Assembly (NCBI GenBank): GCA_040386155.1
Contig: JAZKFZ010000003.1
Coordinates: forward strand, 992,001 to 1,056,000
DNA length: 64,000 nucleotides
Source of the DNA: M0103 sp040386155
Lineage (GTDB): Bacteria > Bacteroidota > Bacteroidia > Flavobacteriales_D > Crocinitomicaceae
Reading direction: 5' to 3'
Made by a program: the position numbers and the translations under genes. Positions within the stretch are counted from its first letter, which is position 1, and each line of letters opens with the position of its first letter. Under the pieces are notes generated by a model. That model saw only the letters and a program-made list of their open reading frames with translations. It had not been told where the DNA came from and did no database searches. Positions 54,565 through 62,347 of the stretch are shown here, one piece after another.

Positions 54565-55671
54565 TCAATTTTTCAACACAAACCCAGCCTTTCTGCTACC
54601 ATCCTTAATTTCAATGGCATTTCCTTTCGACTTTTTAATGGTAGTTGAAATATACTTTTCACCCACTTTTTTATCTCTAGAAGCTGTGGGAGTGTAATAA
54701 ATTCCTTCGACAACTTTACTATTATCAAAGTATCCTTCATATAGACCTATCGCTCCATCCTTTCCATTGATTTTTTTCACTCCATATCCATTTTCGCAAT
54801 TTCCGAAGACGCAACCTACACTTTTTAGCGGTGATCGAAAAGCACATTTAAGATAGTAGGCTTCATCAACTAATTTGGAAAAGTCATCATATTTTATCCA
54901 AGCAAAACCTTTATCTCCCCAACTTGTTCCCCATGAATTAACGACTCTGAATGCACCTCCAAATTTCTCATCATCAAATCCAACAACACAAAGGGAAATG
55001 GCCCCAAAATTTTCCTCATCTGTTTTATTCACAAGCAATCCATCCGCACCAATGTTAAAAAATGATTCAGTTGCATTCATCGCTATAATCACAGGTCTAT
55101 TTTTGGAGATTTTGCAGCGCACAGCATCGATTTTTGACTTCATAGCATCTCCGCTATCGAACAAATAATAAGCTTCTACCAAATCAAATATATTTTTCCC
55201 TGAGGGAATAACCGTATCTTCGACCATGGCATTTATGTTTACTTTTTTTATTGCATTGTCATTATCTCTCAATTCCAAAAGACCTTCTGAAATACTAATA
55301 TTACTATTCCATTCTTTATCGTTGAAATATCCTGAAGTATAATACAACATTAAAGGATCAAAGGCGTGCTCCTTTGGTAATTTTATTCCAGCACTGTCGG
55401 CGGAAATAAAAAAAGCCGTACTTAAGGCATAGTAGGCAGAAGACCAACCCACGCTTGCGTTCGAGTTGCCCTGTTCCCCCACTGGTGGTAAATAGTGCTC
55501 TATGGAAGCACTTTTTGGAGTGCTGCTACTCGATTCAATTTCCGCCATTGGGAAAGATGCTTTCATTTTTTTATTGTCCAATTTAGTGTCAGCAATTCGC
55601 TTTTGAGCAGCAATTAGATGTGGCACACACATTAAAAAAAACACAGCTAACGTAAGTTTTGATATTGTCAT
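54565..55671 (-). CDS. Catalytically dead papain-like paralog (pseudoenzyme)
   Basis: This 368-residue exported protein (signal cut near LIAAQ) is co-linear with the active 370-residue paralog at 55743 along its whole length. At the catalytic Cys position the sequence is NASVGWS, so Cys73 is Ser (codon AGC). The GGHAM motif is replaced by GAISL, so the catalytic His is Ile225. The oxyanion Gln67 (GEQG) and the Asn245 motif NSWGTSWG are kept, as are the fold residues and the C-terminal module GCVFGNCENGYG. The frame is intact over more than 1 kb. It therefore looks selected as a non-enzymatic protein, perhaps an inhibitor, decoy or partner of its active sisters. That role is inference. Confidence 0.88.
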   Translation of the reverse strand: MTISKLTLAVFFLMCVPHLIAAQKRIADTKLDNKKMKASFPMAEIESSSSTPKSASIEHYLPPVGEQGNSNASVGWSSAYYALSTAFFISADSAGIKLPKEHAFDPLMLYYTSGYFNDKEWNSNISISEGLLELRDNDNAIKKVNINAMVEDTVIPSGKNIFDLVEAYYLFDSGDAMKSKIDAVRCKISKNRPVIIAMNATESFFNIGADGLLVNKTDEENFGAISLCVVGFDDEKFGGAFRVVNSWGTSWGDKGFAWIKYDDFSKLVDEAYYLKCAFRSPLKSVGCVFGNCENGYGVKKINGKDGAIGLYEGYFDNSKVVEGIYYTPTASRDKKVGEKYISTTIKKSKGNAIEIKDGSRKAGFVLKN

Positions 55672-55696
55672 AAAAAGAATTATTAAATCAATAAAA

Positions 55697-55722
55697 AGCC
55701 CTCCCTAATGATAGAGAGGGCT
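55697..55722 (-). terminator. Intrinsic terminator after the active papain-like gene
   Basis: AGCCCTC pairs with GAGGGCT around a 12-base loop; five T residues follow on the minus strand. Confidence 0.82.
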
Positions 55723-55742
55723 AACTATATTTTAGACTCCAA

Positions 55743-56855
55743 TTAATATCTCGTCAATACAAAACCAGCAATACGACTTCCATCATAAATTGCTTTTGCA
55801 TTTCCTTTTGATTTTTTGATCACCTTATTGATGTATTTTACACCTGCTTTTTTGTCATTTGAAGCTACTGGTGAGTAAAAAATTCCTTCAACAGCCTTCC
55901 CTTTTTCAAAGTAACCTTCAAACAAGGCCCAAGCTCCATTTTTACCAACAATGTTTTGAACTCCGTAACCAGTTGCACATGTACCAGCAACACAGCCTCC
56001 ATTTTTAAGTGACGCGCTAATTCCTGATTCAAAGTAATACGCTTCGTCTACGTAATCAAAGAAATCTTTGTATTTAATCCAGAAAAATCCTTTCTCACCC
56101 CAACTAGTTCCCCAAGAGTTCACTACTTTAAAAGCGCCACCAAATTTATTGTCGTCATAGCCAACTAAACACATTGCGTGGCCACCTTCGATTTGATCAG
56201 TAGATTTATTTGGTTTAAATAAACCATCCGCTCCAATACTAAAGAAAGATGTTGGCACCATCATACCAATAACAACTGGTCTTTTATTAACGATTTGTTG
56301 ACAGATTGCTTCCAATTTAGTTTCATAAGAATCATCCCAACCATATAAGTAATATGCTTCTGTGATATCAAAAACATTTTTTCCAGAGAATTCAATGTCT
56401 CCACAATTTCCTGGATTGATATTCATTTTTTTAGTAGCGTCATCGCTATCTCTCATAGCAATAAGTGCATCTACCATATTAAGTCCCCAAGAACAATCAG
56501 TGTCTTCAGAATATTTTGCAACATTGTACAAGCCAAATGGATCAAAAGCATGTTCCTTCGGCATTTGCAAACCTGCGCTATCAGCAGAAATTAAAAATGC
56601 TGCTGTTGAAGCATAGTAAGCGGTGGACCAACCAACGCATGTTCCAAAGTTACCTTGATCTCCTACCGGTGGTAAGTACTTCTCTAGCGTTGCACTTTTC
56701 GGAAGATTTGCTCCAAATCCAAGTGGTTTTTCAACCATTTGCATTGAAGATTTCATTTTCTCTCTGTCTAATTTTGCTCCCATTGCTCTTTTTTGAGCAA
56801 ATGTAGAACCTGCAACTAAAATGCTGCATCCCAGTAAAATAGCGGTTTTTTTCAT
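55743..56855 (-). CDS. Exported papain-like (C1) cysteine protease, short form
   Basis: This 370-residue protein has a signal peptide (cut near STFAQ), a short pro-segment containing PLGFGANLPK, and a papain domain. Gln67 (GDQG), Cys73 in GTCVGWS, His226 in GGHAM and Asn246 in NSWGTSWG make a complete catalytic set. The C-terminal module begins GGCVAGTCATGYG and continues LFEGYFEKGKAVEGIFY, the same module as in its sisters. It is followed by a terminator and then the dead paralog. Substrate unknown. Confidence 0.92.
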   Translation of the reverse strand: MKKTAILLGCSILVAGSTFAQKRAMGAKLDREKMKSSMQMVEKPLGFGANLPKSATLEKYLPPVGDQGNFGTCVGWSTAYYASTAAFLISADSAGLQMPKEHAFDPFGLYNVAKYSEDTDCSWGLNMVDALIAMRDSDDATKKMNINPGNCGDIEFSGKNVFDITEAYYLYGWDDSYETKLEAICQQIVNKRPVVIGMMVPTSFFSIGADGLFKPNKSTDQIEGGHAMCLVGYDDNKFGGAFKVVNSWGTSWGEKGFFWIKYKDFFDYVDEAYYFESGISASLKNGGCVAGTCATGYGVQNIVGKNGAWALFEGYFEKGKAVEGIFYSPVASNDKKAGVKYINKVIKKSKGNAKAIYDGSRIAGFVLTRY

Positions 56856-56894
56856 TGTTTGTGTTGATTTTTGTTTATAAAGCTAAGAAAAAAA

Positions 56895-58502
56895 TTATAA
56901 TGTTGAATACACTACCCATTTTTCAATTTTTTTGTCGGCAGAGATGAATACCATCATTTTATTATTTGGATAGTTGTAAATCCAGCCTTGACGAGAAGAA
57001 AGTATTACTGTTGGAGTGCCGTAGGCATCGATCAATTCTTTGTCAGTTGAACCGATTTGCATTCCTTTGGCAGATTTTCCAGTGTAATTATCTGAAGTTG
57101 CATGAAAAATCAAATCTTCTTGCTTAAAGGGCACCACGTAAATCACAGAAGCATCACGTGTATAGGCATCTAAGCGCGATTTAGAAAATTGTATTGCTTG
57201 CACCAAAGTAGCTGTGGCATTTGAATAATCAGTAATTCCGTCTACAATTTCTCTAGGTTGACGAGCAGTTGAACCTGCAGCAGCTTCATTATCTCCCGTC
57301 CACCCTAGTGGTTTTGTAAAAGCAATTTCACTCCAATCTTTACCATCAATAATTTGTTTGTTGATGATAGCATAATCATGATTTAGTGCTAAAAGTTCAT
57401 CTATGTAATTTTTTCCAAGTAATTTATCTCCTTCTGGATCAAGCATTTCAACAATCGATCTTGCTAATTTGGTATTGTTACGAACCGAAAGTAGACCTTC
57501 TTTTTTTGCGAGAATATCAGCGTTATTGAGTGCCACTCTCGCCTCATCATAATTTCCAAGCACAGAAAAAACACAACCTTTGTTCAACAATGCTGTTGAA
57601 TACGTGTTATCGAAACGATAGGCTTGGTCGAATTTTTCAATTGCCTGTTCAAAAAGTAACTGTGCATCCGCACCAAATCCTTTAGTTCCGCCACGATTTA
57701 TGCAGCTTTGTAAATCAATCTCTACTGGATAAATAAATTTCATTTCTTTCTCGCCAGCCATTTCTGAAGCCTGCAAATAGTACAAAACTCCCAGGTTATT
57801 GTAAATCTCGCGACTATGAAATCCTTTACCGATTAAAAATTCGTAGCCACTTACTGCTACTGGATATTCTTTCATGATCATCGCAAAATTGGCTGCTTCA
57901 AACACCTTTACATAGGTTTGAACGATTGAATCTTGTTGTTGAGAAATAGCGATTCGTTCTGCTATGCTTGGGTACTTTGGATTTTCCTGAAAAGCATACG
58001 CTGTATAAAGAGCTGGCAACAATTTATCTGTGATTCCTGCTGATTTGTAGCCTGCTAGAAAACATAGAATTCCGCCACGTTCATCTGCTTGCGCTTCAAA
58101 ACGAATGATTGATTCATTATCGATACCGCGGATTGTTTTTCCAACATTAACATTGTAAGAAGATGCAAACTGCTTTCCCCAATGATGTTTCATAGTATGG
58201 TGCGTTAATTCATGTCCCAAAATATAGGCAATCGCATCATCTCTCCGTGCTCCTAAAGTTGCACATACATCAAATGCTTTTTCTTCGAAGCCAATCATAG
58301 GGAAACCGTCTTTTCCATTCATCATGTACGCCATTTGCGCAGCTTTCGTATCGAAAAAGAATTTAGGTTTTTCTTCTGCTGTGCCCAATGTAGCGTAGAT
58401 TCTTTTATAGACATTTTCTACAATTTTCGCTTTTTCAGCGGTGGTTAACGAGTAACCTGCAAAGTGAATTGCAAGGAACAATAGTGGGATTAACTTTTTC
58501 AT
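56895..58502 (-). CDS. Exported M48-type metallopeptidase with TPR-like repeats
   Basis: This 535-residue protein has a signal peptide (cut near the GYSL segment). A zinc peptidase domain follows, with HELTH (His97, Glu98, His101) and a downstream RFEAQADERGG helix giving the third ligand Glu136 and Asp140, the M48 pattern. Unlike HtpX it has no membrane helices around the active site, so it is soluble and periplasmic, nearer the BepA/LoiP group. Residues about 205-380 contain TPR-like helices (NNLGVLYYLQASE, ALLNKGCVFSVLGNYDEARVAL), as in BepA, and a beta-rich end closes the protein. It overlaps the 3' end of the MORN-papain gene by 4 bases, so the two are translationally coupled. Confidence 0.9.
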   Translation of the reverse strand: MKKLIPLLFLAIHFAGYSLTTAEKAKIVENVYKRIYATLGTAEEKPKFFFDTKAAQMAYMMNGKDGFPMIGFEEKAFDVCATLGARRDDAIAYILGHELTHHTMKHHWGKQFASSYNVNVGKTIRGIDNESIIRFEAQADERGGILCFLAGYKSAGITDKLLPALYTAYAFQENPKYPSIAERIAISQQQDSIVQTYVKVFEAANFAMIMKEYPVAVSGYEFLIGKGFHSREIYNNLGVLYYLQASEMAGEKEMKFIYPVEIDLQSCINRGGTKGFGADAQLLFEQAIEKFDQAYRFDNTYSTALLNKGCVFSVLGNYDEARVALNNADILAKKEGLLSVRNNTKLARSIVEMLDPEGDKLLGKNYIDELLALNHDYAIINKQIIDGKDWSEIAFTKPLGWTGDNEAAAGSTARQPREIVDGITDYSNATATLVQAIQFSKSRLDAYTRDASVIYVVPFKQEDLIFHATSDNYTGKSAKGMQIGSTDKELIDAYGTPTVILSSRQGWIYNYPNNKMMVFISADKKIEKWVVYSTL

Positions 58503-60235
58503 TTTTTAGTGGTTTTGGTTTTTAATTTTTTAGTCTTTCCTCCTGGCACTGTTGGTTGCTGTCCTTGAGAAAAAGTTGTCGATTTATCTTTAATAACAAC
58601 CGACGGTGCTTTTGGCTCTTCAATAACAGTACCAATTTCTACTGCTTGGTTTCCAAATCCCAAACCTTCGGTCACAAAATTGTTATTTTGGAAGCTTCCA
58701 GCTTGAATTTCACCATTAATATTAAAAAATGCACCAAGCCCATTTCTTGCACCATTGGACCATTCTCCGTAGTATTTATTTCCGTTCGGCCAATAATAAG
58801 CACCAATTCCTGCGCGACTATTGGCTTCACTGTTGCCCACGTAGGCGTTCCCCCAGCTTTGACCTGTCCAACGCATTTCACCATAACCATGACGAAGTGC
58901 ATTTTGAAATCCACCAAAATAAATGAAATTACTAGCCAGAAAGACACCCGTGCCATTTTCACAGTTACCATAAATACAGCCTGATTTCTTTTGAGCAATT
59001 AAGGTGTCGACGATTGACTTAACAGCAAGTAATTGAGCTACTTCTTTTGGCGACATAAATTGCAGATTATCTCCAAGATTGTTTGCCAAATCAGCTCTAT
59101 TGATGGTATTTATGACAAACTCATTTTCAACAAAAAGATCATTTTTCCAAAAACCTGCTTGTTTCTTCCCAAATTCATCCGTCAACTGACCTTTCCCGTT
59201 TCTTCGAGCCTGTTCCCACTCTCCTCCAAATACAGATTGATCAATGTCCCAGACATACAAACCAAACCCTGCACGCTCGCCGTTCAAAAATTTGCCTTCG
59301 TACACATTTCCATTATCGTAAACAAATCGACCATAACCATTTTGGCAATCGCCAAAAACGCACCCTACTTCACTTTTTGGAGCTGCGAGCGTAGTTTCGA
59401 AGCGAACGGCCATTCGCGTAAAATCAATAAAATCTTGATATTTCACATAGGCAAATCCTTTATCACCCCAAGCTGGCCCCCAAGAATTAACAATTTCAAA
59501 AGTTCCACCTAAACGATTATCATCATATCCAATCACACACATGGCATGCCCGCCATAATCCATGATGTATTTTTTATCATCTACTTTTGGCATGAATAAT
59601 CCTGTGGAGTCAATGTCGTAAAAAGATTGCGGTAATGCCATTCCTATAACAACAGGGTGACCATTTGAAAGCGTTTGTTTCAAGTTGGCAATGTTTTCTT
59701 CAGCCGATAGCATTTTATCAATCAATCGGAAATACTCGGTGAATGTGAAAGGAATATTTTCTGGAACATTGCTTACGTCAATCTTTGCTCCGCACTCTAA
59801 CTGATTAAAATTGTAGCGCTTCACTCCTTTCTTCATGAGATGTTCAGCAGCACTCGTAATTAAAGTGCCATCTACACAGGAGAAGTAGTTCTTCTCGTCA
59901 GCAATTGACAAATACGTAAAGTATGGATCGAACGCATTGGCAGTAATAATGTTGACACCAGACAATTTATTAGCTGTTGCATATTCTATTGTTGCTGCAT
60001 AGTAGGTAGAAGACCATCCAACACAAGTACCAAAACTACCTTGATTAGCAACTGCTGGTGTAAATTTTCTAAGCGAATATTGCTTTGGCAGATTTTCACC
60101 AAAACCCAAAGGTCTCTCTTCTTCAGGAACAGCTCGATAAGCTCTTTCGTCAAAATTCAAACCAGTTCCTTGCGAAAAAGTAAAAAATGAAAAAATGAAA
60201 AATAAACATGCTAGGATGGAATTTGAGAAACTCAT
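58499..60235 (-). CDS. Exported papain-like protease fused to MORN repeats
   Basis: This 578-residue protein has a signal peptide (MSFSNSILACLFFIFSFFTFSQ) and the island-specific pro-motif PLGFGENLPK. A papain domain follows with Gln65 (ANQG), Cys71 in GTCVGWS, His230 in GGHAM and Asn250 in NSWGPAWG. After residue 285 come MORN-type repeats: the header GCVFGDCQNGYG, then NVYEGKFLNGERAGFGLY; a second header GCIYGNCENGTG; then GGFQNALRHGYGEMRW and YYGEWSNGARNGLGAF. The C terminus is Lys/Thr-rich. The frame opens at 60298, but the ATG at 60235 starts the signal peptide. MORN repeats usually bind lipids or partners, so they may tether the protease; that is inference. It is the promoter-proximal gene of a pair with the M48 protein. 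Confidence 0.92.
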   Translation of the reverse strand: MSFSNSILACLFFIFSFFTFSQGTGLNFDERAYRAVPEEERPLGFGENLPKQYSLRKFTPAVANQGSFGTCVGWSSTYYAATIEYATANKLSGVNIITANAFDPYFTYLSIADEKNYFSCVDGTLITSAAEHLMKKGVKRYNFNQLECGAKIDVSNVPENIPFTFTEYFRLIDKMLSAEENIANLKQTLSNGHPVVIGMALPQSFYDIDSTGLFMPKVDDKKYIMDYGGHAMCVIGYDDNRLGGTFEIVNSWGPAWGDKGFAYVKYQDFIDFTRMAVRFETTLAAPKSEVGCVFGDCQNGYGRFVYDNGNVYEGKFLNGERAGFGLYVWDIDQSVFGGEWEQARRNGKGQLTDEFGKKQAGFWKNDLFVENEFVINTINRADLANNLGDNLQFMSPKEVAQLLAVKSIVDTLIAQKKSGCIYGNCENGTGVFLASNFIYFGGFQNALRHGYGEMRWTGQSWGNAYVGNSEANSRAGIGAYYWPNGNKYYGEWSNGARNGLGAFFNINGEIQAGSFQNNNFVTEGLGFGNQAVEIGTVIEEPKAPSVVIKDKSTTFSQGQQPTVPGGKTKKLKTKTTKK

Positions 60236-60295
60236 ATCAGTGATTTTAGTGGTAAAAATAGAATTTAATACCTTCATTACTAGTAATAATTGTGC

Positions 60296-60303
60296 CAAAT
60301 CTA
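60296..60303 (-). promoter_or_regulatory. -7 element (TAGATTTG on minus strand) for MORN-papain / M48
   Basis: TAGATTTG on the minus strand, 60 bases before the ATG at 60235, in the divergent region with the caspase genes. Confidence 0.5.
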
Positions 60304-60416
60304 AAAAAAATAATTCACAGCAAACAAACCTAAAAAAGGCTAAACGTTACAAATCATTGTGGTTCTTTCTAATTGATTTTAGGATAATTACCTATTTTAA
60401 TATGGTATAATTATTG

Positions 60417-60424
60417 TAAATTTG
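60417..60424 (+). promoter_or_regulatory. -7 element (TAAATTTG) for the caspase pair
   Basis: TAAATTTG ends 17 bases before the ATG at 60442. Together with the box at 60296-60303 it makes a divergent promoter region between the papain/M48 and caspase units. Confidence 0.6.
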
Positions 60425-60441
60425 AGGGAAATTATTTTTAA

Positions 60442-62331
60442 ATGAAACGACTTTTTTTAACACTTTTCACTGTATTGTTATCTTTTCTTGGGATCTCCCA
60501 AACCAAAAGAGCACTTACTATTTTCATTGGAAAATACGCAGAACTTGAAGGAAAAGGATGGGGCAACATTAGTAGCATAAATGATAGTTCACTGATTTTG
60601 CCAACGCTAAGAAAGCAGGGTTTCTCATCGCAAAACGTTCAAATACTGTGCAATGAAAAAGCCACTTCAGAAAACATTCATGTCGCATTTTCGGATTTAA
60701 TTACAAAAACAAAGCTGAACGACATCGTAGTGATTCATATTTCTTCACATGGTGAGCAAATTGAAGATGACAACCAAGATGAAACCGATGGATTGGATGA
60801 ATCTATTGTCACCTACAATGCAATTGCTCCGAGATGGTTTAAGGAAGATAAGGCACTCAATTACGACAAAGAAATTAAACATTATTTTAGAGATGATGAC
60901 TTGGGAAACTACATTGACGCTATTCGAAAAAATGCTGGTCCAAAAGGAGAAGTATTGGTGATCATGGATTATTGTCATTCAGGAAGTGGAACCCGAGATG
61001 TCTCCAACCATGTTCGTGGTGGTGAGCCAGCGATTATGCGTCGCGAGACAAAAAAAACGGTACAAGATGACAATACCGTAACGGTGGATCAATTTTCCGA
61101 CGAAAAAACACTCGCACCATTTGTAGTTATCAGTGCATCTCGTGCTGACGAACTCAACAAAGAGGTGAAACTACAAAATGGTAATTTTGGATCACTGAGT
61201 TACGCTGTAAGTAAAGCATTTAATCATTTAAGTACCAATTCAACTTACCAAGGATTTTACACCGAAATTCAATCAGAAATGAATTTGATAGTCCCCAATC
61301 AACATCCTGTGATTGAAGGAAATGCACAAAACAAAAAATTATGGAAAGGAGAATTTCTAGTAAAACCTCAATTTTTTACTATTTCAAGCGCTCAGTTTGT
61401 TGATCAACTAAAAATCGATGCCGGAATTACCTCAGGGTTGACGGTGGGAACAACGGTGTATTTATACCCTAGCGACACGTATGACACTACAAAAGCACTC
61501 CTATTCTGTAGGGGGAAAATTAGTGCAGTCAGTAATTTTCAAGCAACAGTGGTACCAGAAAAGCCTGTTAATTCTGAAAACTACTGGGTATTTGTGAAGG
61601 ACATCTTCTTTCCACTCGAAAAATTCAGTGTCAAATTTGAGCGAGTTAGTGAAGAAAAAAGAACACTATTTGAAGGTGCACTTTCAAAAATTTCAGTGGT
61701 TGACCAATCAGCCCCAGTGAAATTGCTTGTGACGACAATCAATGGAAAGGAAGTGCTAGTGAATACAATTAACAATTACGCGATTGACACCTTGAGTAGT
61801 TCTACAGATCAAATCGCATTTGAGCGATTGGTGCAGCGCTTCATTAAAGCAGAATCGATGCGAAAACTAATTGTAAATGAAACGACAGGATACTACAGCA
61901 TTGAACTTTTACCGTTCGATAAGGTGAAAAAAATTGTTGATACTACCATCAATTTGAAAAAAAATGGAATCACTTCGATACAGGCTGAAACTTCGGTAGT
62001 GGTGCAATTCACAAACAATAATTCGAGAGATATCTATTTCAATATTTTGGATATTGAACCCACTGAAAAAATTAATGCCATTATGCCGAATGCTAAAGCA
62101 AAAGGTCATGCAATCACAAAAGAAGATTTGCTGGTAAAGGCTGGTGAGACAAAAATTTTCTCACAGTTTCCCATCAACATTACAAAGCCCTTTGGCGATG
62201 AAGTATTTAAAATTTATGTAGATATACAGCCGTTCGATCTGCAGCACCTTGCCAGTGAAGGAACTAGAGATATAAGAGCCGTGAACAAAAATGAAGCGGT
62301 TTTAAATTATAATTTTATTATTACGAAGTAA
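60442..62331 (+). CDS. Exported caspase-like (C14) peptidase
   Basis: This 629-residue protein has a signal peptide (MKRLFLTLFTVLLSFLGISQ) and a caspase-like domain over about residues 22-300. His103 in HISSHGEQ and Cys178 in IMDYCHSGS are intact. An acidic insertion (DDNQDETDGLDE) follows the His, as in metacaspase- and gingipain-like bacterial members, where acidic loops can bind Ca2+. Residues 310-629 are mainly beta-strands with no recognised domain (a DUF4384-like end is possible: FNILDIEPTEKINAIMPN). It is the first of two caspase genes in a row, 16 bases before the next, and is divergent from the papain/M48 unit. Confidence 0.92.
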   Translation: MKRLFLTLFTVLLSFLGISQTKRALTIFIGKYAELEGKGWGNISSINDSSLILPTLRKQGFSSQNVQILCNEKATSENIHVAFSDLITKTKLNDIVVIHISSHGEQIEDDNQDETDGLDESIVTYNAIAPRWFKEDKALNYDKEIKHYFRDDDLGNYIDAIRKNAGPKGEVLVIMDYCHSGSGTRDVSNHVRGGEPAIMRRETKKTVQDDNTVTVDQFSDEKTLAPFVVISASRADELNKEVKLQNGNFGSLSYAVSKAFNHLSTNSTYQGFYTEIQSEMNLIVPNQHPVIEGNAQNKKLWKGEFLVKPQFFTISSAQFVDQLKIDAGITSGLTVGTTVYLYPSDTYDTTKALLFCRGKISAVSNFQATVVPEKPVNSENYWVFVKDIFFPLEKFSVKFERVSEEKRTLFEGALSKISVVDQSAPVKLLVTTINGKEVLVNTINNYAIDTLSSSTDQIAFERLVQRFIKAESMRKLIVNETTGYYSIELLPFDKVKKIVDTTINLKKNGITSIQAETSVVVQFTNNNSRDIYFNILDIEPTEKINAIMPNAKAKGHAITKEDLLVKAGETKIFSQFPINITKPFGDEVFKIYVDIQPFDLQHLASEGTRDIRAVNKNEAVLNYNFIITK

Positions 62332-62347
62332 AACCATTGCACTACAC

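Noticed and set aside
58556..58984. Plus-strand open frames antisense to the papain-MORN gene
   Set aside because: They are shadows of the MORN repeat coding sequence without domain features.
60236..60298. Longer N terminus for the papain-MORN protein
   Set aside because: The signal peptide begins at 60235 and the upstream codons precede any sensible start region.
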